Assembly: GCA_014534425.1 (NCBI GenBank)
Contig: JACVRN010000021.1
Span: 1-61,127, forward strand
Length of the DNA: 61,127 bases
From: Pyrinomonadaceae bacterium
GTDB taxonomy: Bacteria > Acidobacteriota > Blastocatellia > Pyrinomonadales > Pyrinomonadaceae
Direction of reading: 5' to 3'
How positions within the stretch are numbered: the first letter of the stretch is position 1; every line of letters begins with the position of its first letter. Made by a program: the position numbers and the translations under genes. Below are positions 32,160-40,609 of this stretch, in pieces. The notes under the pieces were generated by a model. That model did not search any database. It was not told where the DNA came from and worked only from the letters and a program-made list of their open reading frames with translations.

Positions 32160-34289
32160 TTATTTCCTCGCATCAGCCGAGTAGATTTCTTTGAGATAGC
32201 TGCTGTCCCTGGCCTTGTCGGGCGGGACGGGCTGTTGTATGTAGCCGCGAGCGACCCAGGCGTCGCTGGCCTGCTTGAAGATTTTATCGAAGAGCGGTTC
32301 GTTGCCGTCCAGTCCGAACATCAGTGTGTTGTCTGTCAAATCCGCCCACTTGACGTTCTGCAAACCTTCGCGCGTGGCCTGCGGCCCCAGGTATTTATAG
32401 ATTGGCTCGTTTTCCGTCAGCAGCCAAACGACATATTCAGGCTTGCGCCTGGCCTCTTCCGTGCCGTCGAACCAGCCCTTGATGAAAGCTTTGATGACGC
32501 CGGGGTTGCTCTTAATAAAATCTTCGCGCGCCACCATGATGTCGGCTATCAGATTCGAGGCCGTCTTCGTGGAGAAGAGAACGTGCGAGCCTGTGCGCGT
32601 AGCGAGCGTCTCCGTGATGTCCGGCTCCCACATCACCGCCGCGTCCACCTTGTTGGAGACAAAGTCTGCTCGCGCGTCGGGCGAGGATTTAGCCGCAATC
32701 AGATTCTTTACTATCTCGTCCTGCTCGGCCTGCGACAGCGCGGAGTTCCTGAGGGTGTACTCCAGCAACCACTGCGAAGGACTGCCCGGGACGAGCGAAA
32801 TCTTCTTGCCCTTCAATTCCTCTATAGTCTTGATGCTCTCGTCCGCGACAATCGCGTCGCCGCCCCTAGACCAATCGGCTTGCATGATGGCACGCGCTCC
32901 GACGCCGTCTTTAATCAGCACCGGCAACTCGCTCGTCAGAGCGTCTACGGTCGTCCACATGATGTCCACGCCGCCCGCATCGCCTCCCTTGGTAAGAGCC
33001 TCGTTGCGATCCTCAACTTTATCCAGCAGCACGAACTCGACTTCGACGTTATACTTTTTCCAGAAGAGGCATTCCTTGTTCGGCTTGAAACCGTTGTTGG
33101 CGACGATGCCTCCGGCGTAGCCCGGCCAGGAAGCGATGCCTACGCGAAGCGGGCGATTCAGCTTTCCGCTTCCGAACATCCCCATCAAACGGTCTCTGTT
33201 TGAGAAAGCGGCGAAGGCCAGGCCGATGAGCAGCAACAGGCCAAGGCCGGGCAAGAGCCAGCGCATGTGGTTCGGCGCAGGCGCAGGCTGCGGCAATGCT
33301 CGTCCGGCTTGTCCTGCGCGCTTTCCTACCTTATCGTCATGGACGGTGGGCATGTCGGAGGTGGCGCGCGGGTCATGCTCGCCTTCCGTGTCAGGGGCCG
33401 TGTCTACTGCCGGAGGCTGCGTGAGCGTGGTCGCCTCTCTGTCGGTCACAGAGCCTCTACCGGGCGCAATCTCTCGCAGCATCTTTCGCATGGCAAGGGC
33501 GCTCGGCGGGCGCTTCTCCCGATTCTGCGACATGGCCCGCATCAAGAGGTCTGCAAGCTCAGGTGACACTTCGGGCCAGAGTTCGTTGGCAGGTCGCAGG
33601 GGGTCAGGCTCTTCGTTGGCTACGGCGGTGATGCGTGTCAGAGCATCCGGCGGGACGATACCCGTCGTCAGGTGATAGATGGTAGCGGCCAGCGAGTAGA
33701 GGTCTGTTCTGGGGTCTGTGCCTGTGCCCTGAATCTGTTCGAGCGGAGCGTAATGCGGCGTGTAGCCTAGGATACTGCCCGAAGTGCTCACCTGCGAGAC
33801 GTGCTCGGTCAATCCCTTAGCCAGCCCGAAGTCCAGCAGTATTATCTGACCGCGCGCTATGAACTTCAGGTTCTGCGGCTTTATGTCGCGGTGAATAATC
33901 TGCGGAACCTGCGTGTGAAGATAAGCAAGCGCGTCGAGTAACTGATCCGCCCAGTCGAGCACTTCTGCGGGTGAAAACGGAGCGCCGCGCTCTTTAATCA
34001 TCTCCCACAGGTCACAGCCTGAGACGTACTCCATGACTATGTACTGGCCTTCGCCCTCGCTGAAGTGGTCGTAGACTTTCGTCATGGCGGGATGACGAAG
34101 TCGTGCCATCAGTCGTGCCTCGCGCTCGAACTGTTTGCGAAGCCGCTCGTCCTTGAAGAGCGTCTCTTTGAGGGCGACGGTGATGTCCAGGCGCAGGTCT
34201 TCGGCCTCCCAGACCGTGCCCATTCCACCCTGTCCGAGTTGTCGTACAATGCGGTATCGACTTTGCAGGATTAGACCAGGGGCAAGCAT
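32160..34289 (-). CDS. Ser/Thr kinase with extracytoplasmic substrate-binding domain
   Basis: 709 residues. Residues 1-275 are a Pkn2-type Ser/Thr kinase: GQGGMGTVWEAE, Lys41 in VALKE, HRDIKPQN at about 133, DFG at 153, activation segment with GYTPHYAPLEQ. An acidic/Pro linker leads to one membrane helix (about 343-363). Residues 379-709 are a NitT/TauT-type (NMT1-like) binding protein: RVGIASWPGYAGG, GGVDIMWTTVDAL, KGKKISLVPGSPSQWLLE, and VDAAVMWEPD. The expected reading is a membrane kinase gated by a small ligand such as a sulfonate, nitrate or pyrimidine-type solute. ATG 34289 is chosen since AAGGAG (34305-34300) precedes it; a GTG at 34310 is less likely. The SpoIID gene lies 27 bases upstream in the same direction. 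Confidence 0.9.
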   Translation of the reverse strand: MLAPGLILQSRYRIVRQLGQGGMGTVWEAEDLRLDITVALKETLFKDERLRKQFEREARLMARLRHPAMTKVYDHFSEGEGQYIVMEYVSGCDLWEMIKERGAPFSPAEVLDWADQLLDALAYLHTQVPQIIHRDIKPQNLKFIARGQIILLDFGLAKGLTEHVSQVSTSGSILGYTPHYAPLEQIQGTGTDPRTDLYSLAATIYHLTTGIVPPDALTRITAVANEEPDPLRPANELWPEVSPELADLLMRAMSQNREKRPPSALAMRKMLREIAPGRGSVTDREATTLTQPPAVDTAPDTEGEHDPRATSDMPTVHDDKVGKRAGQAGRALPQPAPAPNHMRWLLPGLGLLLLIGLAFAAFSNRDRLMGMFGSGKLNRPLRVGIASWPGYAGGIVANNGFKPNKECLFWKKYNVEVEFVLLDKVEDRNEALTKGGDAGGVDIMWTTVDALTSELPVLIKDGVGARAIMQADWSRGGDAIVADESIKTIEELKGKKISLVPGSPSQWLLEYTLRNSALSQAEQDEIVKNLIAAKSSPDARADFVSNKVDAAVMWEPDITETLATRTGSHVLFSTKTASNLIADIMVAREDFIKSNPGVIKAFIKGWFDGTEEARRKPEYVVWLLTENEPIYKYLGPQATREGLQNVKWADLTDNTLMFGLDGNEPLFDKIFKQASDAWVARGYIQQPVPPDKARDSSYLKEIYSADARK

Positions 34290-34316
34290 CCGGCGAGGTC
34301 TCCTTGACACCTTTTG

Positions 34317-36716
34317 TTAATAGAGCTTGGTCAATTCAATCCCGGTATAATAGGCCCTCAAAATTTTATCATAAGAGAGACCGGCGCGAGCCATGCCGTA
34401 GGCTCCCACCTGGCAGAGACCTACGCCGTGGCCCCACCCGCGACCCGTAAACGTAAAGCCCGTGACGCGGCCCGCATCGTCGTAGCGGCGCTCTATGACG
34501 AAGAGTTGTTCGCGCAGGCCCAGGGCCGAGCGTATGCGACCGCCGCGAACGTGGGCCGTGCCGGTTGTTCCTACGAGTTCAAGGTCTGTGACGCGGCGTG
34601 ATGAACCGCGAGCGGCCACACGAAGGTCTGTGAGAGAGCCTACACCGCGCGCCCAGCGAGACAGTCGCGCCTGCGCTTCATTCAGGGAAAGCTCCGCAGT
34701 CCAGTTGGTGAAGGGCGAAAAGCGCTCGGCGGACGCGCCCTCGGCTGCGGGCCGCACCTCCATGTAATCGACTTCGCCGCGTGAGTTAAGATGAAATTGA
34801 ACAGGCTCGCCGCCTACGACCGTGAGGGAACGCACCTGGTAGGCTGTCGCGCCGAAGGCCCGGAAGAGATAAGCGTCGCTTGCGACCGCCATCGTCAGGT
34901 CGCGGCTCTTGGTCGAGCGCAGGACGAGCGCTCCTGCCGAAGCGGGCTTCGCAGTCCCTTTTTGCAGAAGCAGTCGCCCGCGCGCTTCCAGGATGCTTGC
35001 AATGGTGTGAAGCATACGCGCACGCGACATAGCCTCGCGCGGTCTGATGGTCACGTCCGGGTGTAGAGAGAGAAAGCCGTCGCGCAGCAAGTAGGCAACG
35101 TCGGCGCGGTTGCGCTCTGGAATATCCTGGGCATCGCGGAAGGAGAGAATGTACTCAACGTCCGCAGCATCCATCAAGGTGTCGGCGCGTCCTTCGCCGT
35201 AGACGGCTGCGGCCAGCGCGGTGCTGAAGGCTGGCGGGCGTGTAACGTCGTCTATGATTGCCGGAAGAGGATTGCGGGAAAGGCGCGCGACCGCCGCAAT
35301 CCAGTTACGAACCTCCGATGCTGATGCGCTCGCGGAAAGCCAGGAATCGTTGATGCGCGCTGTGCCTAAAGAGAAGTTATTGACGGAGAGAACAGCTACG
35401 TCGCGCGCAAGTTGAAGATTTGCTTCCTCCATTATCTCGGCAGGCTCGCGGCTGGTCTTGACTATGAAGGGAGCAAAGGCTGCGCGCCCCTCTATGGAGC
35501 ATTCGCGTGCGCGAAGATATGGCTCCGCGTTCGGGAAGATGTTTTCGGAATCCTCCGTGCGCCCGCCGCAGGTGGAAGTGTAGAGCGCGTTGATGGGTTC
35601 GCCCCTGTAGGTTGCTATCACTCCGCGCGTCTCTTCGACGGCGCGAGAGGCCAAGGGCTGTTCGGTCGAAAGGCCGCCGTAAACCTGCGAGCGTGTAGTT
35701 GGCAGCAAATCGAAACCCTGCGAGGCGAACTGGTTCTTGTTTCTAAAAGCATAGGTGCGAGCGGCCACGGCCTGCGCCTTCAAGGCTTCAATCGCCGGAT
35801 AATTCAACTCGTTCGGCACAACGCCGCGCACGTAATCTTCCATCCCCAGGACGTTGACGACCGTCAAGCCGCCCTGCGCGTTCGCAAAGACCTCAAGCCG
35901 CCCGCGATAAGGCTTTTCGTTGAAGCGCACGGGCGAAGCGCGCTCGTCGTCGGAAGAGAAGACGACGGGAGCGTAAGAGGTAAAGAGCATTGACGCGCCG
36001 GAAGCGTAGACGACAGCCGCGCGAGTCGGACTCGTGACGCGCGACACAGGATTCGTCATGCCCTGCTGGCTGGCGCTCTGAGGATTAATCCCGCGAGGTC
36101 TCGCAGGGTTCGCGCCACTGGGCTGCCTGTTTCCCGCGTTGGTTGACGAACTTGTGCGGGCGCTTGTGACCGTGGCCGAGACGAAGCCCGCTTCTTCAAG
36201 ACGTGCGCGCAACTCATCCGCATCGGCGCGCGAAAGATTTCCGCCGATGCGGAGCTTCCAAGTGTTCGTCTGCGCGTCGAGCGAAACCTCCGCGCTCTCG
36301 CCCGTCTGCTCTTTTATCTCACGCGCGGCACGCTCTGCATCAACGCGGGTCGCAGCGCCCTGAATCTCTACGCTGAAGTCCGTGCCCTGCGTAGGAGGAA
36401 GCGGAGCCAGCACGCGCGGCTCTATGCGAACGCGCGCAACCTCCAGAGCTTCGGGCGCTGCGCTCTCGTCCGTGATTTTCATCAAGCGACCGGCGGTCGA
36501 GATGGTGACCGAGCGTGCGTTCGTCGCAAGACCTATACGCACGGTCGGCTCGGAAGACAATTTAGTCGTTTGAGAAATGGGCGCGCCCGTCTCCGCAGGC
36601 TCCACGGCGCGGCGCGGTCTGGTCTCCTGCATAGATTGAGCCAGCAGGAGCGTAGGGCACAGGAGAGCGTATGCTATGAACAGGGCTACGGCCTTAGAGC
36701 GGGGGAAAAGAGGCAC
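34317..36716 (-). CDS. Exported SpoIID/LytB-type protein with SPOR-like and SLH-like regions
   Basis: 799 residues starting at GTG 36716. A signal peptide (FIAYALLCPTLLLAQ) is followed by a SPOR-like segment (about 93-170, DFSVEIQGAATRVDAERAA and later EEAGFVSATV). A SpoIID core follows with VLGMEDYVRGVVPNEL, ALKAQAVAARTYA, STCGGRTEDSENIF. An SLH-like insert is around DVAYLLRDGFLSLHPD, and the C-terminal SpoIID end is GRGWGHGVGLCQVGAYGMA. SpoIID cleaves glycan strands lacking peptide stems; SPOR domains bind such denuded glycans. A periplasmic peptidoglycan-remodelling role is likely. It is followed by the kinase gene. Confidence 0.9.
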   Translation of the reverse strand: MPLFPRSKAVALFIAYALLCPTLLLAQSMQETRPRRAVEPAETGAPISQTTKLSSEPTVRIGLATNARSVTISTAGRLMKITDESAAPEALEVARVRIEPRVLAPLPPTQGTDFSVEIQGAATRVDAERAAREIKEQTGESAEVSLDAQTNTWKLRIGGNLSRADADELRARLEEAGFVSATVTSARTSSSTNAGNRQPSGANPARPRGINPQSASQQGMTNPVSRVTSPTRAAVVYASGASMLFTSYAPVVFSSDDERASPVRFNEKPYRGRLEVFANAQGGLTVVNVLGMEDYVRGVVPNELNYPAIEALKAQAVAARTYAFRNKNQFASQGFDLLPTTRSQVYGGLSTEQPLASRAVEETRGVIATYRGEPINALYTSTCGGRTEDSENIFPNAEPYLRARECSIEGRAAFAPFIVKTSREPAEIMEEANLQLARDVAVLSVNNFSLGTARINDSWLSASASASEVRNWIAAVARLSRNPLPAIIDDVTRPPAFSTALAAAVYGEGRADTLMDAADVEYILSFRDAQDIPERNRADVAYLLRDGFLSLHPDVTIRPREAMSRARMLHTIASILEARGRLLLQKGTAKPASAGALVLRSTKSRDLTMAVASDAYLFRAFGATAYQVRSLTVVGGEPVQFHLNSRGEVDYMEVRPAAEGASAERFSPFTNWTAELSLNEAQARLSRWARGVGSLTDLRVAARGSSRRVTDLELVGTTGTAHVRGGRIRSALGLREQLFVIERRYDDAGRVTGFTFTGRGWGHGVGLCQVGAYGMARAGLSYDKILRAYYTGIELTKLY

Positions 36717-36799
36717 TGAGCTTTCATCCTTTCCGGCGTCTGATTCCCGACCAAGGAGACAGGATTCATACTACTACAATGACCTGAAAGGGGAGAAAG

Positions 36800-36892
36800 A
36801 AATTAACAGGATAGACAGGATAAAAAATTGATTCATTGAATCAATGAACCGATGAATCAATTTCTTCTTATCCTGTCTATCCTGTTTGAATT
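36800..36892. repeat. Nested ACAGGAT / ATTGATTC hairpin
   Basis: Outer arms 36800-36822 (AACAGGATAGACAGGATA) and 36868-36892 are reverse complements. Inside them lies an octamer hairpin 36828-36861 of the ATTGATTC family. The stop of chrA is four bases beyond the right arm. The rest of 36717-36799 carries the SpoIID ribosome region and no obvious promoter. Confidence 0.85.
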
Positions 36893-36896
36893 TTCT

Positions 36897-38285
36897 TTAT
36901 GAAAATAAAAGGGCGCGGGCGAGACCTATGAGGCCGCCGGAGAGGACTACCCAGAGAACGTCCGCACGGAAGCGGTAGAGCGCTATGAAGCTCAAGAGGC
37001 CGAGCAGCGCGGCGAACCAGTTTATCCCTCCGCTCAGACCATGAGGCCAGATGACCGTTGCGCCGAAGACGAGCGCGAGGTTGAGAATCACGCCGACGAC
37101 GGCAGCCGTGATGCCTGCGAGCGCGCCCGACAGATTTCGATTCCCGCGCAGGACTTCTATGTACGGCGCGCCTATGAAGATGAAGAAGAAGCAGGGCAGA
37201 AAGGTCGTGTAGGTTGTAATGAGCGCGCCCGCGATGCCGCTCAACGTTGGCGACAAGCCCTGTGGATTATTCCATCCGGCCATGAAGCCTATGAATTGAA
37301 GAACCATGATGAGCGGCCCCGGAGTGGTCTCTGCCAGGGCAAGCCCGTCAACAGCCTGCGCGTGCGTGAGCCATCCGCGTGCGCCCGTCACGGCCTGCGT
37401 CACGTAAGCCAGAACGGCGTAGGCCCCGCCAAAGGTGACGAGCGCCGCTTTTGTGAAGAAGAGATACTCTTCCGCGTGAAGGCTCCTGTACCCGCGCCAG
37501 ATGACGACAAGCGCGAAGGGCAGCGCCCACAGCAACAGCCCGAAGGCAAACACTCGCAGGTCTCGCTTGCGCGAAGGCAAGGTATGCGGCGGTGGCTTCG
37601 CGTTGTCATCGATGACGGTGGGAACGCTCTCCGCTTTATCCCTCTCGGCTTTATCAGCCACGCGCGCTGCTTCACTTTTTCGCTTACTGCTTTCGGAGAC
37701 GGCGAATGTTTCGGGGCGAAGGCGAGCGCCGACTAAGCCTATGACGCCTGCGGCCAGGATTATGAGCGGGAAGGGGACGTGCAGAAAGTATATGCTGATG
37801 AACGCGAGGGCGGCGATGATGAAATGAGTGCGGCCCTTGAGCGCGCGGCTTCCGATTTTTAAGACGGCTTCGACGACGATGGCTATGACCACGGGCTTGA
37901 AGCCTGAGAGCACGCCCGCGACCGCCTGGACGTTGCCGTAAGCCGCGTAGATGTAGGAGAGCAGGAGCAGCACGAGTATGGATGGAATGACGAAGAACGC
38001 TCCGGCCACAAGCCCGCCCCATCCTCTGTGCAAGAGCCAGCCTACGTAGATGGCAAGCTGCGTAGCCTCCGGCCCAGGCAGCAGCATGCAGTAGTTCAGC
38101 GCGTGAAGAAAACGGTCTTCGGAAATCCAACGCCTGCGCTCCACAAGCTCGCGGTGCATGATGGCAATTTGTCCGGCGGGGCCGCCAAAGGAGATGAACC
38201 CGAGCTTCACCCAGAAGCGCAGCGCCTCGCGGAAAGAGACAGTGCGAGGCATTGGCGCAGCTTCTTCGCTAGGGTTAGATTTCAT
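36897..38285 (-). CDS. chrA: Chromate transporter ChrA (long form)
   Basis: 462-residue transporter with two homologous halves. N half: [39 protein letters not shown] half: [34 protein letters not shown]. The GG-PAGQ/GGAYAVL and LPGPEA/TTPGPL pairs are the family signatures. A Lys/Glu-rich cytoplasmic loop ([18 protein letters not shown]) joins the halves. It expels chromate or sulfate-like oxyanions; the true substrate is unproved. Overlaps the next gene by four bases (ATGA). Confidence 0.93.
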   Translation of the reverse strand: MKSNPSEEAAPMPRTVSFREALRFWVKLGFISFGGPAGQIAIMHRELVERRRWISEDRFLHALNYCMLLPGPEATQLAIYVGWLLHRGWGGLVAGAFFVIPSILVLLLLSYIYAAYGNVQAVAGVLSGFKPVVIAIVVEAVLKIGSRALKGRTHFIIAALAFISIYFLHVPFPLIILAAGVIGLVGARLRPETFAVSESSKRKSEAARVADKAERDKAESVPTVIDDNAKPPPHTLPSRKRDLRVFAFGLLLWALPFALVVIWRGYRSLHAEEYLFFTKAALVTFGGAYAVLAYVTQAVTGARGWLTHAQAVDGLALAETTPGPLIMVLQFIGFMAGWNNPQGLSPTLSGIAGALITTYTTFLPCFFFIFIGAPYIEVLRGNRNLSGALAGITAAVVGVILNLALVFGATVIWPHGLSGGINWFAALLGLLSFIALYRFRADVLWVVLSGGLIGLARALLFS

Positions 38286-39409
38286 CGCGGCTCGAGCGCG
38301 CGTGCGGCAAGCTGATGAAAGCGTCGGCGCACGCCGTTGATGTTGACGAAGGGAAGCGTGCGCGCGGCGTGCGTGCGGTTCGTAAAGAGCAGAAAGATGC
38401 GCTCGCGCACAGGGTCAATCCAGCAGCTTGTGCCTGTAAAGCCCGTGTGGCCGAAGCTCTCAAGGGGAAGGTCGGGGCCAGCCGTAGAATCCTTCGTCGC
38501 GGCCAACTGCCAGGCAAAGGAGCGCGCCTCTTCCAGCGCTTCGGTCATGTTTGTGTGAAAGAGCGCGCAGGTTTCCGCCTTCAGGAGTTCAGAGAAGCGT
38601 GCCAGAAATTGCTCTGCGATGCGAAGAGTTTCGCTGGCGGTCGAAAAAAGTCCGGCGTGGCCCGCAGCGCCGCCCAAAAAATGAGCGTTGCCGTCATGCA
38701 CCTCGCCCCAGATTAATTGCTCGCGCCAGCCCGTATAACTTTCTCCGACCTTCATCTCGCCGCACATCCCGCGCTCGTACATGTTCCCCGCCTCGCACGC
38801 GGCCACCTCGGTTTGCAGCGCCATCTCAGGATTAAAGAAGGTGCGCGCAAGCTTGAGCGGCTCGAAGATTTCACGACGCGCAAGCTCTTTGAGAGGCGCG
38901 CCAGAGATTCTTTCGAGCAGAAAGCCGAGCGTGATAAAGCCAAGGTCGCTGTAACGCACATGCCTCCCCGGCGAGGATTCGAGAGCCTCTGCGGCAATCA
39001 CTCGCAACGTCTGTTCCTTCACGCCGCCCGTAGTGATGTAAAGCGGTCGCCATGCCGGAAACCCCGCCGTGTGCGTCACAAGATGGCGGACGGTGATTCC
39101 CATCTTGTCCGCTTCATCGAACTCCGGCAGGTAATGACGAATCTCTTCGTCCAACTTCAGCGCACTGCTTTCGACACGCCGCGCGCAGAGCAGGCCCGTG
39201 ACGAGCGGCTTCGTCAGAGACGCAAGGTCGTAGATGGTAGCAAGCGCCGCGCCGCGCTCGACCGGCTCGCGCACGGCATGGCCCAGGGCATCACGAAAGC
39301 GTACGCGCCCGCCCTCCGCCACCAGATAAACTGCGGAAGGGAAGTCGCCCGCCACAATACGCTCGCCCAGAAAAGCCGAAATCTCTTCGTTACGTTCGCC
39401 GTCGGTCAT
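38282..39409 (-). CDS. Serine hydrolase, class C beta-lactamase/esterase family
   Basis: 375 residues with the SxxK motif in DLASLTKPL, a tyrosine motif RYSDLGF where YSN is usual, and HTGFTG as the third box. These proteins are D,D-peptidases, esterases or lactamases; the weak YSD motif makes an esterase or peptidase more likely than resistance. No signal peptide is seen. It overlaps chrA by four bases and may be translated with it. Confidence 0.88.
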   Translation of the reverse strand: MTDGERNEEISAFLGERIVAGDFPSAVYLVAEGGRVRFRDALGHAVREPVERGAALATIYDLASLTKPLVTGLLCARRVESSALKLDEEIRHYLPEFDEADKMGITVRHLVTHTAGFPAWRPLYITTGGVKEQTLRVIAAEALESSPGRHVRYSDLGFITLGFLLERISGAPLKELARREIFEPLKLARTFFNPEMALQTEVAACEAGNMYERGMCGEMKVGESYTGWREQLIWGEVHDGNAHFLGGAAGHAGLFSTASETLRIAEQFLARFSELLKAETCALFHTNMTEALEEARSFAWQLAATKDSTAGPDLPLESFGHTGFTGTSCWIDPVRERIFLLFTNRTHAARTLPFVNINGVRRRFHQLAARALEPR

Positions 39410-39429
39410 GATTTGAGAAATCTATAATT

Positions 39430-39458
39430 GTAGGGGCAGGGACAAGCCCTGCCCCTAC
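39430..39458. repeat. GTAGGGGCAGGG hairpin
   Basis: Arms GTAGGGGCAGGG (39430-39441) and CCCTGCCCCTAC (39447-39458) with a five-base loop. The TAG in the right arm, read on the minus strand, is the stop codon of the Gfo/Idh gene. It lies between two minus-strand genes. Confidence 0.8.
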
Positions 39459-40444
39459 TGTATAACCCGCAAGGAGGCAAGCCCTGTTTGCGTGAAGTGC
39501 TCTTCTATGCGTTCGAGCACGCGTAGGGCGAGGGCGAGGGCGCGGCGGCCTTCGGCTCCTGAAACAGGCGATGGTTTGCCCGCTTGCGCTGTCTCAAGGA
39601 ACGCTTCTATCTCTGCTCTTAACGGTTCGATGTCTGCAATCTCAAGGTGGCGCGTCTGTACGCCGGGCCACATCCCTGTGGAAGTCGGCGGCGCTAGACC
39701 GCTTATGCCCGCGTAGCGCGTGGCATAGTCAACCGCTATGTAATCATGCGGCTGGAAGAAACGCATCTTTCGAATCTTCTCCATCCCTACGCGCGAGGCC
39801 GTGATATTGGCGACCGCGCCCGTGGCGAACTCAAGCCGCGCATTGGCGGCATCCACGCGCGGCGTCAGAATCGGAATGCCCACGGCGCGCACGTCCGTCA
39901 CCTCCACCTCTTCGCCCACAAGCCACTGCACTATGTCCAGGTCGTGAATCATCAAATCTAGCACCACGTCTATGTCCAGAGAGCGCGCTGTGAACTGTCC
40001 TACGCGATGAATCTCGAAATAGACGGGGTTACGCACGAAGGGATGAAGCGCGGTCAGCGCAGGATTGAAGCGCTCCATGTGGCCGACCATGAGGGCAGCG
40101 CTGCCCCTCGTGGCGGCCTCAATCATGCGGTCAGCTTCTTCTAGGGAACGCGCGATGGGCTTTTCCACCAGCACGTGAACGCCAGCTTCCAGAAGAGGGC
40201 AAGCTATCTCCGCGTGAGACTCCGTCGGCACGGCGAGGCTGACGGCATCCACTCGGCCAATGAGCGAGCGCCAGTCAGGAGTCCAATCGGTCTCTCTCTC
40301 GGCGGCAATCGAGCGCGCGGTCTCTTCGTTCGTGTCGCAGACGGCGACCAAACGGCTTCGCCCTTCCTGCGAGAGCGCGGCATGTATGCGCGCGTGCTGT
40401 CGGCCCAGGTGGCCGACGCCAATAATGGCTGTTCGTAAAGTCAT
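39455..40444 (-). CDS. Gfo/Idh/MocA family oxidoreductase
   Basis: 329 residues. N-terminal Rossmann fold with IGVGHLGRQHARIHAAL, then LVEKPIARSLEEADRM (the EKP motif) and MVGHMERFNPAL, and a C-terminal sugar-binding-type domain with HDLDIVQWLVG. Family members oxidise sugars or reduce biliverdin-like substrates; here the VGH-ERFNPA variant resembles UDP-sugar-type members. Divergent to the glycosyltransferase gene across 165 bases, so a shared glycan pathway is possible. Confidence 0.9.
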   Translation of the reverse strand: MTLRTAIIGVGHLGRQHARIHAALSQEGRSRLVAVCDTNEETARSIAAERETDWTPDWRSLIGRVDAVSLAVPTESHAEIACPLLEAGVHVLVEKPIARSLEEADRMIEAATRGSAALMVGHMERFNPALTALHPFVRNPVYFEIHRVGQFTARSLDIDVVLDLMIHDLDIVQWLVGEEVEVTDVRAVGIPILTPRVDAANARLEFATGAVANITASRVGMEKIRKMRFFQPHDYIAVDYATRYAGISGLAPPTSTGMWPGVQTRHLEIADIEPLRAEIEAFLETAQAGKPSPVSGAEGRRALALALRVLERIEEHFTQTGLASLRVIQ

Positions 40445-40448
40445 GATT

Positions 40449-40590
40449 AGCTTTCAGCTTTCAGCAGTCAGCAATCAGCAAGGACGAGCAGCAACCTTCA
40501 CCTGTTGAACATCCGAGCGTCTTCGATGATACTCGTTCGGTTACACAACAAGGCGTTTGGCTGCAGGCTGATCGCTGAAAGCTGATTGCT
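40449..40590. repeat. AGCTTTC/AGCAGTC heptamer arms in divergent gap
   Basis: Left arm 40449-40480 (AGCTTTCAGCTTTCAGCAGT and on) and right arm 40564-40590 (GGCTGATCGCTGAAAGCTGATTGCT) pair partly, with 83 bases between. Unlike other copies the loop is long, and it sits between divergent Gfo and glycosyltransferase genes where promoters must also lie. Confidence 0.7.
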
Positions 40591-40609
40591 ATATCTCGGG
40601 TGACTATAC

